64,000 nt of DNA, from NCBI GenBank assembly GCA_038889235.1, contig JAWAHN010000001.1:964499-1028498 (forward strand), written 5' to 3'. The first letter of the stretch is position 1. Every line of letters starts with the position of its first letter. A program made the translations under genes and the position numbers. Source of the stretch: Candidatus Jordarchaeales archaeon (lineage in GTDB: Archaea > Asgardarchaeota > Jordiarchaeia > Jordiarchaeales > Freyrarchaeaceae). The notes under the pieces are model-generated. The model did no database searches. It was not told where the DNA came from and saw only the letters and a program-made list of their open reading frames with translations. This document shows, piece after piece, positions 52,352-59,687 of this stretch.

Positions 52352-53430
52352 TAGCTCTTGAGATAGGAGTTCACTTCCTTTGGATTGAACTCTTCGCACT
52401 CAAGCACGTTGTTAATGAAGTTTAAGAGTTTTCTCCGTGTTTCTGGGGTAAGTGTTGGATACCATTGAGGGTGAGATATCACTGAGCCCCGCCAGGCATA
52501 AAATGGCTGAACCACTTTGAGGAGTTCTTCGTCTCCTGTTTTTTCGAGGTAATTCTCGTAAAATAGGTCGAAAAGTTTTTTAAATGGGTCTGCAAGGTGG
52601 CCGAAAGTAAGCACACTGAAGAATATGTAGTTTATAGTCATAGCGGTCACGTCGTCAGCTGGCTCTCCCCACTCACCTCTGCTTCTGTCTAAAAGCGTGA
52701 AATCCGTTCCCTCTCTAAAAAGAACGTTCCAAGGGTGGTAATCCCCGTGAACCACACTTAACCTGTGAGCACACTTTTTGAGTTTCCACCTCCACTCAAC
52801 GCACTTTTTCTCGATCCTCAGTAAGTCTTCTTCCGTCGCATACGCGGGGTTAGGGGTATATGTGTCAAGCAGCCCCATGAGCCCCTCTCCGTGACCAACT
52901 AAGTCCCTTATTCTTCTAATGTAGATGTGAGGTGCGTCCTTTTTCTCTTTATGAATTTCCACCAGGTAGTTGGAGAGGGCTATTGCTCTATCGATATCTA
53001 ACTGTCTCAATTTCTTCTCCTCAGAAAGCCTATCTAGGTCGAATTTGTACAAATTTCCCTCAGCGTACTCCATGAGAACGAAAAACTCTTCCACGTTCCC
53101 GACAGAAACTATCCCCCCTTCCCTGGTTACCCCTCCACAGTCAAAGGAGCGAACATGCCTGGGAAGCTTATTGTACGTTTGGTGAGCCAGTAAAACAACT
53201 TGTGCTCTGTCCGGCATAAATTCGTGACCATAAGGTCCAGGAACAACAAAGCTCATAACCATCTTTTTTACTTCATTCCCCACCTTCGCCTCTATGAGGC
53301 GAGGAACACCGTAGCCTACTTCCTTTATGTCCTCTTTCTCTCCACCAAGTCTCTTAACATTCAACACCTCAACACTTTTTTCAAAGACTCGAGTAAGATA
53401 TTCTTCAAGTTTCTCTTTTGAAATAGACAA
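52348..53430 (-). CDS. Aminoglycoside-phosphotransferase-like kinase
   Basis: 360 residues, APH/choline-kinase fold. The catalytic loop is VVHGDYHPWNVLF near residue 240 and the metal-binding Asp follows in LLDRSRGEWGEPADDVTA, a variant of the usual D(W/F)E. The N-terminal lobe shows MVMSFVVPGPYGHEF. Related archaeal enzymes phosphorylate sugars or metabolites; antibiotic resistance is not implied. It ends overlapping cysC by four bases on the opposite strand. Confidence 0.72.
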   Translation of the reverse strand: MSISKEKLEEYLTRVFEKSVEVLNVKRLGGEKEDIKEVGYGVPRLIEAKVGNEVKKMVMSFVVPGPYGHEFMPDRAQVVLLAHQTYNKLPRHVRSFDCGGVTREGGIVSVGNVEEFFVLMEYAEGNLYKFDLDRLSEEKKLRQLDIDRAIALSNYLVEIHKEKKDAPHIYIRRIRDLVGHGEGLMGLLDTYTPNPAYATEEDLLRIEKKCVEWRWKLKKCAHRLSVVHGDYHPWNVLFREGTDFTLLDRSRGEWGEPADDVTAMTINYIFFSVLTFGHLADPFKKLFDLFYENYLEKTGDEELLKVVQPFYAWRGSVISHPQWYPTLTPETRRKLLNFINNVLECEEFNPKEVNSYLKSY

Positions 53431-53561
53431 TGAAACTACACCCCCTCAAAACCTGTAGTCACTTAACTCGGGTACTTTAATTGAGAAATACCTTTCGTTA
53501 AAAGCTTAATCGTTAAACGTGTGGTTTAATTTCTTCAAGAAAAGAAGAACGGAACACGCAA

Positions 53562-53574
53562 AGTTAAAATATTG
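53562..53574 (+). promoter_or_regulatory. TATA-like box upstream of tRNA-Ser(CGA)
   Basis: AGTTAAAATATTG lies 30 bases before the tRNA 5' end, a fitting distance for a short leader. It is the best A/T box in the 173-base gap 53431-53603. Confidence 0.35.
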
Positions 53575-53618
53575 TTTTCACTCTTCAAACACTCTAGAAG
53601 GGCGCCCGGGTCGCCTAG

Positions 53619-53639
53619 AAGAATTTCTACTTTGGGCAA
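53619..53639 (+). other. BHB intron 1, tRNA-Ser(CGA) D loop (15/16), 21 nt
   Basis: Central helix GCCT (D-stem exon) with GGGC, bulges AGA and AAT, short inner stem AGA/TTT. Cutting after the second bulge bases joins CCTAG to TGGTA. Confidence 0.82.
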
Positions 53640-53653
53640 TGGTAGGGCGGTGG

Positions 53654-53676
53654 AGCCCCTAAAAAAGGGCGCCGTA
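53654..53676 (+). other. BHB intron 2, tRNA-Ser(CGA) anticodon stem (30/31), 23 nt
   Basis: Central helix CGGT/GCCG (one G-U), inner stem GCCC/GGGC, loop CTAAAAAA, bulges GGA and TAG. The join brings in the G that pairs with C39 and completes stem GTGGG/CCCAC. Confidence 0.83.
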
Positions 53677-53683
53677 GCTCGAG

Positions 53684-53714
53684 ATCTTTCCCAAAGAAAT
53701 TTGGGGGAAGATAA
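53684..53714 (+). other. Relaxed intron 3, tRNA-Ser(CGA) anticodon loop (37/38), 31 nt
   Basis: This is the usual archaeal 37/38 position. The long inner stem CTTTCCC/GGGGAAG is clear, but the central helix has only two solid pairs (CT with AG). The exact cut may shift by one base (A84 or A15 of the local repeat) without changing the product CTCGAGA. Confidence 0.7.
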
Positions 53715-53727
53715 ACCCACTGGCGGA

Positions 53728-53744
53728 TTCCGTATGGACGCAAG
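53728..53744 (+). other. BHB intron 4, tRNA-Ser(CGA) variable arm, 17 nt
   Basis: Central helix GGCG/CGCA (three pairs, outer G-A), inner stem TCC/GGA with loop GTAT, bulges GAT and AGC. The join gives GGCGG-ACAC-CCGCC. Confidence 0.78.
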
Positions 53745-53765
53745 CACCCGCCGCGCGCGTTCGAA

Positions 53766-53796
53766 TGGAAAAGGGAGATTCACTCCCTCCCGGGCA
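53766..53796 (+). other. BHB intron 5, tRNA-Ser(CGA) T loop (59/60), 31 nt
   Basis: Central helix TTCG/CGGG (two G-U), inner stem GGA/TCC continuing after a small internal loop as GGGAG/CTCCC, bulges AAT and CAT. Same position as intron 3 of tRNA-Leu(CAA). Confidence 0.83.
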
Positions 53797-53825
53797 TCGC
53801 GCCCCGGGCGCCACCATCCTTTAAC

Positions 53826-54317
53826 TCAGTCTAGTACATATCCTAGCTTCTTTACTAGTTCTCTCCTCTCCTCTTTCTGTTTCTCGTTTTCTACTGCTGT
53901 GACACTAGTCCCATCAACGGCCCCAATAATTGCCCGCCCAAGATCAGTTTCCGCTACTAGTATTTGGACAGGGTTACCAGTTGCTACTATTATGTTGCAT
54001 ACTGCTGGGATCCTTTTAAGGGTGTTTAGCACATTGATTGGATAAGCGTTTCTGACTAAGACAACATATGCATGTGAAGCTCCTATGGCTAAAGCGTTCT
54101 TTGCAGCTAGACTCTTCAACCTCTCGTCATTTCCATTGACTCTTACGAGACGTGGTGCTGCCTCGTTCATTGCTACGCCACATTTAATTCCGGGGACTGA
54201 CGTTAGCAGCTCTCTAAAAATATTGTCGACAGTGTATATTGTAAAGTTGGCCATCCCGCAGATAAATTGATCATCCTTCTCCTTCTCTATTGGGACGACG
54301 TGAATTTTAACACTCAT
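53826..54317 (-). CDS. Adenosine-specific kinase family protein (COG1839)
   Basis: 163 residues from ATG 54317, which has AAGGTGATTGGGC upstream; a TTG two codons earlier is in frame. Pattern VKIHVVPIEKEKDDQFICGMANF, GIKCGVAMNEAAPRLVRVNGND, LAIGASHAYVVLV and NIIVATGNPVQILVAETDLGRAIIG-type blocks match the adenosine-specific kinase family characterised structurally in Pyrobaculum. The gene ends 12 bases after tRNA-Ser(CGA) on the opposite strand. The physiological role is uncertain. Confidence 0.82.
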   Translation of the reverse strand: MSVKIHVVPIEKEKDDQFICGMANFTIYTVDNIFRELLTSVPGIKCGVAMNEAAPRLVRVNGNDERLKSLAAKNALAIGASHAYVVLVRNAYPINVLNTLKRIPAVCNIIVATGNPVQILVAETDLGRAIIGAVDGTSVTAVENEKQKEERRELVKKLGYVLD

Positions 54318-54391
54318 GCCCAATCACCTTAAATCAGGTTCGCTGGTACCTTTTCTTAATCTTTTTGGTTTTCCGCCTTCACTTTCAAGTT

Positions 54392-55660
54392 TTAGACCGA
54401 AATTTTCGCTGAAAACGGTTCTCCAAGCAGTTTTTCTGAAGCTTTAGCGACAACTTCTCTATACTTTTCGTCCGTGTAAACTCTTATAATATTCAAAAAT
54501 CCCTTCATTACTGACACTATGTTCGACACATCTTCTAACCGTAGTACCCTCTTTCTTCCGTCCTTCCCTCTTTGAACTATCGGCAAGTTTGCAGCGTCCT
54601 CATCCATAGTCCTGTGGTAGGGAACCGACGGCAAAGTCGGCACATCTATATAAACGTTTTCCACGTCAACGCCGGCTTCCTCCGCTATTTCCTCTTCAAG
54701 CCGTCTTTTAATCGCTTCTTTGGTCATAATTGCTGAAAAAACTCCGTTCCTCACGAAAAATATCTTTTCATAGGACACTTTTGGTAAATCTCGCATCTTG
54801 AGCCTCTCGATGTAAGGCTTAGATCCTTTACATTGAAGCATAAGCCCCCACACAGAGTAGTCATCATAGTTTAAGTACTCCTGAGGGCTCACCTTTACTA
54901 TGTTTATCTCCTCATTAACTTTCTCCAGTCCTTTTTCCAAAAGAATTTGGGCAGCTCTAGACGCTTTATGAAAGTATATGCTCCTAAAAAGCTCAACCCT
55001 GGCCACAAGGAAGGATTCTAAAGTTGGTAGCGCCACTAAGTCTACCGCTAGATTTCCTTCGTGAAGGTCTATGGTGTGTATTAAGCGAAAGACGTCAATG
55101 GAGGCGAACTCTCCCCCAGTGTGGTAGGAGTCTCTCAGAATATAGTCGAGCTTGTCGCAATCAATCGAGCTAGAAATTATTTGACTTAAAAACTCTTTAT
55201 GCTTCTTCTGTAGTTTACCTACGGCTAGAAGTGCTACGTCTTTAGCGTTTAATCCAATCGACTCTACAGCGTCTTTGAGTGAAGTTTGCGTAATTATTTC
55301 CATAGTAATGTCTTCATGTGTCTTTTTAAGGTGCCTAATAAGCAGCGCTTCAAACACATGGCTGAATGGACCATGCCCCACATCGTGAAGCAGCCCAGCT
55401 ATTTTAATCATTTCTACAGCGTCGCTTTCTAAATACCCCTTACTCACTAAGGACTCGGCCATTAAATTTGAAAGGTGCATTACACCGAGGGAGTGTTCAA
55501 ACCGTGTATGGACTCCCGCAGGGTAAACAAATTCGCTTCCAGCTAACTGCCTTATTCTACGCAATCTTTGGACAGCTTCTGTATCTATCACCTTTACTTC
55601 TTCGAAATCGCATTGAATGTAACCATAAATGGGATCTTTGATCAGGATTTTTTTCTTCAC
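54392..55660 (-). CDS. HD-domain phosphohydrolase (COG1078), third gene of HD operon
   Basis: 422 residues. The entry motif HTRFEHSLGVMHL (first metal His), LLHDVGHGPFSHVFEAL (HD pair) and IDCDKLDYILRDSYHTG (closing Asp) match the SAMHD1/dGTPase-like HD superfamily of COG1078. Nucleotide triphosphatase activity is likely but unproven. ATG overlaps the stop of the upstream HD gene by four bases. The C-terminal 120 residues form a separate helical region. Confidence 0.82.
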   Translation of the reverse strand: MKKKILIKDPIYGYIQCDFEEVKVIDTEAVQRLRRIRQLAGSEFVYPAGVHTRFEHSLGVMHLSNLMAESLVSKGYLESDAVEMIKIAGLLHDVGHGPFSHVFEALLIRHLKKTHEDITMEIITQTSLKDAVESIGLNAKDVALLAVGKLQKKHKEFLSQIISSSIDCDKLDYILRDSYHTGGEFASIDVFRLIHTIDLHEGNLAVDLVALPTLESFLVARVELFRSIYFHKASRAAQILLEKGLEKVNEEINIVKVSPQEYLNYDDYSVWGLMLQCKGSKPYIERLKMRDLPKVSYEKIFFVRNGVFSAIMTKEAIKRRLEEEIAEEAGVDVENVYIDVPTLPSVPYHRTMDEDAANLPIVQRGKDGRKRVLRLEDVSNIVSVMKGFLNIIRVYTDEKYREVVAKASEKLLGEPFSAKISV

Positions 55661-56964
55661 TCCCCTTTCTCTCCCCTATTCTTTCTAAAAATTTTTTCAC
55701 ATACTTTTTTGACATCTTCTACATATCTTTTTTCCGCGAAAACATAAACCTGCATCAGACTATTATACCTCGCTTTCAAGGTTTGAACTAAATTAGGGTC
55801 GTATTCCTCAAGTCCCCGCCCTCCTGCCCTCACCTCGCTCACTTCGGTGTAGTAATCTCGTGGTAGGTATATGAAAACATCTATTTCTGATATGTCAACA
55901 TCGTGCTGAAGCTTCCTTACTTCCATAATTATTTCGTTTCGCAGCTCATGATAGTCGACCATCCCGAGGGCGGCTCTAGAAACTTTTTCTGGAAATTCGC
56001 TTATGTGTGCGGCATATGCTTTTTTGGGAATTCTACGGTATCTCAATCTGTATGCTAGCTTTCTAGCCTCCTCCACACTGCTATTTGCAAGCATATTTAT
56101 GAACTGGTTGTCGTCGAGAAAAAATAGGTGATAGAAGTCATAATCTCCAAGCCCCTTTAGCAAGAGCTCTAATGCTAGACAACTGGCCGCCAGAGTGGTA
56201 TGATGCAAGTAAACCTTTTTCATCATCCAGAAACGGCTTTCCAGAACGCTTATCGCTGCCCCTATAGCGTCAGTCCTGTTTTTTAATGCAAGCCTTCCAT
56301 CCCCGTCTATTTCAAAAGAGGAGAAAATCCGGTCGTCATAACTTTGAGGAACCCCTGTGTAGTAAGCATCTCTTTTCAAGTAGTCGAGTCGGTCAGCATC
56401 CAGCGGACCATTCACTAATTGGCTCAAGTATCTTGGCTTTCCCTCTCCCATTATTATTTCTACAATGCGGCTTCTGTCTCTCTTACCATACCCTTCTTCC
56501 TCCAAAACCTCTCTTAATGGTATTGCCGCATCCATTATCTCTGGGTTCTCCTTCTGAAATTTCTTATAGCAAACTCCCTCAACTATTTCGCTAACAAATT
56601 TCTCATGCGGTGGTATTATGTTTGGATAAAACCTGCGAAAGAAGTCGGACACTACGTGGCTGAAAACAGGTGTTGCCACATCGTGAAGTAGCGCGGCAAG
56701 CCTTACAAATCTAACTTCTTCGTCGTCTAGTGGTATTTTTGACATCGAAATTATCTTATCGACGCACGCTCGTACGCCGAGGCTGTGCTGAAACCTTGAA
56801 TGTTCTGCCCCTGGGTAAACTAAGAATGCGAAGTCAAGCTGCTTAATTCCTCTTAATCTTTGCAATTCGAACGTATCTAGGATCTTCTTGTCAGTGGAAG
56901 TTAGGAAAATATCACCCCAAACAGAGTCCCTTACTTTCCATTCTTCTGTGCGCAAAAACTTCAC
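55657..56964 (-). CDS. HD-domain phosphohydrolase (COG1078), second gene of HD operon
   Basis: 435 residues. Motifs EHSRFQHSLGVRACV, LLHDVATPVFSHVVSDF and LDADRLDYLKRDAYYTG show all HD metal ligands; VATPVFSHV replaces the usual VGHGPFSHV of the downstream paralogue, so the residue after the HD pair is altered. GTG start directly follows the stop of the upstream gene (TAG-GTG), so the three genes are coupled. Two diverged HD paralogues suggest a hetero-oligomer. Confidence 0.82.
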   Translation of the reverse strand: MKFLRTEEWKVRDSVWGDIFLTSTDKKILDTFELQRLRGIKQLDFAFLVYPGAEHSRFQHSLGVRACVDKIISMSKIPLDDEEVRFVRLAALLHDVATPVFSHVVSDFFRRFYPNIIPPHEKFVSEIVEGVCYKKFQKENPEIMDAAIPLREVLEEEGYGKRDRSRIVEIIMGEGKPRYLSQLVNGPLDADRLDYLKRDAYYTGVPQSYDDRIFSSFEIDGDGRLALKNRTDAIGAAISVLESRFWMMKKVYLHHTTLAASCLALELLLKGLGDYDFYHLFFLDDNQFINMLANSSVEEARKLAYRLRYRRIPKKAYAAHISEFPEKVSRAALGMVDYHELRNEIIMEVRKLQHDVDISEIDVFIYLPRDYYTEVSEVRAGGRGLEEYDPNLVQTLKARYNSLMQVYVFAEKRYVEDVKKVCEKIFRKNRGEKGE

Positions 56965-58107
56965 CTAAGATGGCGTCTTTTTATAAAGCAGAAGTGAATT
57001 ACTTGCGCCCTCAATTGCAATACCATTTAGCGCTTTCCTGTAAGCTTCAATGTATTCTTTCATCTTAGATAGATAATCGTGGACTTTATTGCAGCTCATA
57101 AGCGTGTATGTGTAACCCCCAAACGAGTAAGCTCTTGCCGTTGGAATGTATACGCTCTCCCCCTCCTCTCTTTCCTCCTTCAAAAGTTCTCTTTCACACA
57201 AAATTTCCAAATGTTTACTGCACATGTCTATTATCGCCTCTTTCATCACCTCATACCTTTTTCTTTCACTCTCGTCAATATGCTCGTTTTCGACCATTTT
57301 TTCATAATAACTCAATCTGGAAAACGCGATGTTCGCTATATCCTTAAGCGTAGGTTGCCCCCCCGTTATCATTATGAAAAAGTTTGCAGCTTCAAGGTAT
57401 GGAAGCGCTAAACGCTGCCCATCTTTCATGTCATCTCCATCTAAACCTCTTTTAGCAAATGAAGGGAGGACTAAATCGTCCACATCCACTCTGATCCTCT
57501 CTTTTTCGTAGATCCCAATATTCCTTTTTCTTTTCGCAACTGGTTGATATTTATAAAAATTATAAGCAAATGAATTATATATGACCTTGTCCTCCATTAA
57601 AAATGATTCTAAGGGTATTCTCCTCTCGCCCCACTTCACATTGAAAAGTACATGGTATGCCGTGTTAACTAAATTTTCATCAATTTTATGGGCCAAATCC
57701 GTTAATTCCTGCACAAAATCAACTAGTGAGTGGACTCTTACACCCATAACCTTCCTAAAATAATCATAGCCGCGCCAAGTCAGTAAAACATGTTCTCTCG
57801 AGTTTATATGTTGAACATATAGAAGCTTTCTCGCAGAAAGCAGACTGACAGCCCTAGGGAAATTTGCGTCTTCAGGACCAAAATAATCTATCACTATATG
57901 GTCTCGCTTTCTAAGCACAAGTGCGTCAAGTATGCAAAGCGCTTTCGCTAAGAGAGTTTTTCCCTCAAAAACTCCATCATGCCTATGCATCAGTAGGAAA
58001 ATAATTTTATCGTGCAATTTTTCTAATATAATCTTCCCTGAAAGCTCTTTTCTAACTTCTTTCGCCATCCGTTGAATGAGGTTTAAGGACGCTTCAATGT
58101 TAATCAT
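56965..58107 (-). CDS. Unknown helical protein, first gene of HD operon
   Basis: 380 residues from ATG 58107 (GGAGAAAGGAT upstream); the frame is open 17 codons further. Around residues 30-70 (IIFLLMHRHDGVFEGKTLLAKALCIL) lies a winged-helix-like region, then ILDALVLRKRDHIVIDYFGPED and further helical repeats with several charged helices. No catalytic motif is seen. It could be a regulator or a partner for the two HD proteins. I do not recognise the family. Confidence 0.6.
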   Translation of the reverse strand: MINIEASLNLIQRMAKEVRKELSGKIILEKLHDKIIFLLMHRHDGVFEGKTLLAKALCILDALVLRKRDHIVIDYFGPEDANFPRAVSLLSARKLLYVQHINSREHVLLTWRGYDYFRKVMGVRVHSLVDFVQELTDLAHKIDENLVNTAYHVLFNVKWGERRIPLESFLMEDKVIYNSFAYNFYKYQPVAKRKRNIGIYEKERIRVDVDDLVLPSFAKRGLDGDDMKDGQRLALPYLEAANFFIMITGGQPTLKDIANIAFSRLSYYEKMVENEHIDESERKRYEVMKEAIIDMCSKHLEILCERELLKEEREEGESVYIPTARAYSFGGYTYTLMSCNKVHDYLSKMKEYIEAYRKALNGIAIEGASNSLLLYKKTPS

Positions 58108-58256
58108 ATCCTTTCTCCGAGTGAGGAAAAATCTCTTTGTATTTATAATTTTTTCCAAAAATTGTATATTCTAGGACTTCCTCCAAAAAATTTGGGATTA
58201 CACGCCTAAGTACATAGTTAGCGTCAAATATTCTCTCCGAAGGGAGTGGCGTTCAA

Positions 58257-59384
58257 GTGAGCAAGAGGCTACTTGGTTTCCTTATCAACCCGATTGCTGG
58301 AATCGGAGGCCGCTACGGCTTTAAGGGATCGGATGACCCCAAGTTGGTAGCTCTAGCTTTAAAGAAGGGGGCAAGGCTTGTTTCCCCTGAACGGGCAGAG
58401 AGAACACTAAAAGTCCTTTATCCTGTAAGGCAGAGTCTGCGTTTGTTATGTCCTCCAGGAATCATGGGTGCCGCCATTGCAAAGAAATACTCCTTTAACG
58501 TAGATGAACTACCTCTCGATATTCGCGAGCAAACAACTCCTCAAGACACCATAAATGCGGCGAAAATTATGCTTGAAGAAAATGTTTCCCTTATCCTTTA
58601 CGCTGGCGGTGATGGTACAACAGTAGATTTACTGAGCGCCGTAGGACAAAATGTACCCATTTTAGGTATACCTGCAGGAGTTAAAATATGGTCTGCAACG
58701 TTTGCAGAGAATCCGGAAACAGCTGGCCAAATAGCCATACGCTTCCTTTGGGAAGAGTTGCCGTTAAGAGAAGCGGAAGTCTTGGACGTTGACGAGGAGG
58801 CTTTCAGAAGAGGCGAGCTAATGGTTAAACTTAAGGGTTATGCACTAACTCCATACGAGCCCTTCTTACTTCAAGGGGCAAAAATGATGACGCCTCCCTC
58901 TTGCTATGAAAGGGACGCCCAATTAGCTATAGCTAACTACATTAAAGAGCTAATGGAGCCTGGTGTTCTTTACATTTTGGGACCAGGATCAACTTGCAAA
59001 GTCATAGCAGACGTCCTGGGCATCGAAAAAACGCCTCTAGGAGTGGACCTAGTTAAAGATGGCAAACTTGTCGTTAAGGATGCTAGCGAAGAAGAAATTC
59101 TCAAAACCCTTGCGCGTGAGAAAGAAGCAAGAATAATAGTTTCTCCCATTGGAAGACAGGGATTCATATTTGGAAGGGGCAACGCGCAGATAAGTAGTGA
59201 AGTTATAAGGAAAGTTGGTCTAAACAACGTCATCATTGTGGCGACTCCGTATAAACTTTCGTCGCTTCCGTTCCTTCGGGTAGACACTGGTGACCCGGAA
59301 CTAGATGCCAAGTTCAGGAACAATTACGTAAAAATAATTATTGGGTATCACGAAGAAACCGTGAAAAAGGTAGGTGGTTTGTGA
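58257..59384 (+). CDS. NAD kinase-like protein (COG3199)
   Basis: 375 residues. The start LLGFLINPIAGIGGRYGFKG and the kinase signature LILYAGGDGTTVDLLSAV near residue 118, followed by GIPAGVKIWSATFAENP, match the COG3199 branch of the ATP-NAD/diacylglycerol kinase superfamily. The second half has a Rossmann-like region (YILGPGSTCKVIADVLG). The phosphoryl acceptor is not known for this branch. GTG start after GAAGGGAGTGG. Confidence 0.8.
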   Translation: MSKRLLGFLINPIAGIGGRYGFKGSDDPKLVALALKKGARLVSPERAERTLKVLYPVRQSLRLLCPPGIMGAAIAKKYSFNVDELPLDIREQTTPQDTINAAKIMLEENVSLILYAGGDGTTVDLLSAVGQNVPILGIPAGVKIWSATFAENPETAGQIAIRFLWEELPLREAEVLDVDEEAFRRGELMVKLKGYALTPYEPFLLQGAKMMTPPSCYERDAQLAIANYIKELMEPGVLYILGPGSTCKVIADVLGIEKTPLGVDLVKDGKLVVKDASEEEILKTLAREKEARIIVSPIGRQGFIFGRGNAQISSEVIRKVGLNNVIIVATPYKLSSLPFLRVDTGDPELDAKFRNNYVKIIIGYHEETVKKVGGL

Positions 59385-59425
59385 AATTATTCCCACAGTC
59401 TTTAGCTTACCTGCTTTATGAATAA

Positions 59426-59436
59426 CCTTTTTAAGC
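59426..59436 (+). promoter_or_regulatory. TATA-like box upstream of zinc-ribbon gene
   Basis: CCTTTTTAAGC lies 87 bases before the small zinc-ribbon gene in a 138-base gap. A weak, sequence-only call. Confidence 0.3.
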
Positions 59437-59522
59437 ACCTGCAACTTACTGTTTCCCGTAACGCCAGGATTGTGAGTTTAATTTTTCAACAAAAATTAAT
59501 TGGCTAATTAAAGGTGTTAAGA

Positions 59523-59681
59523 ATGCCTAGGTCGAAGCTCGTTAGTTGTCCTAAATGTGGCTTCTCCTTCGACGTAAGCTACTCTCGCGTCTTTGCATGT
59601 AGTGGTTGTTCTTCCTCCGCCCTAGGGGACTGTGGTTTCATTAGATGTCCAAGATGCAAGCATGAGTTTCCAAGCAGGTAA
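59523..59681 (+). CDS. Small zinc-ribbon protein, unknown
   Basis: 52 residues, ATG after AAAGGTG. It holds four Cys clusters: CPKCG, CSGC, C (in GDCGF) and CPRC, with the closing segment RCPRCKHEFPSR. Two zinc sites are likely. It is too short for an enzyme and may be a nucleic-acid or protein-binding adapter. It converges on the Fae-HPS gene, with six bases between. Confidence 0.7.
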   Translation: MPRSKLVSCPKCGFSFDVSYSRVFACSGCSSSALGDCGFIRCPRCKHEFPSR

Positions 59682-59687
59682 ATTTTC

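Larger units (their letters stand above)
53604..53813 (+). tRNA. tRNA-Ser(CGA) with five introns and encoded CCA
   Basis: Acceptor GCCCGGG/CCCGGGC, G73, encoded CCA. After removing five inserts the D arm is GCCT-AGTGGTA-GGGC, the anticodon arm GTGGG-CTCGAGA-CCCAC (anticodon CGA at 53680-53682), the variable arm GGCGG-ACAC-CCGCC and the T arm GCGCG-TTCGAAT-CGCGC. The mature length is 87 bases with CCA. Class II form with G73 and CGA all agree on serine. Four inserts obey the strict bulge-helix-bulge rule; the anticodon-loop one is relaxed. 123 of 210 bases are intron. Confidence 0.9.

Noticed and set aside
53535-54045. Open frames on both strands across 53535-54045
   Set aside because: They overlap the tRNA-Ser(CGA) gene and the adenosine-specific kinase gene, have no ribosome site and no recognisable protein pattern.
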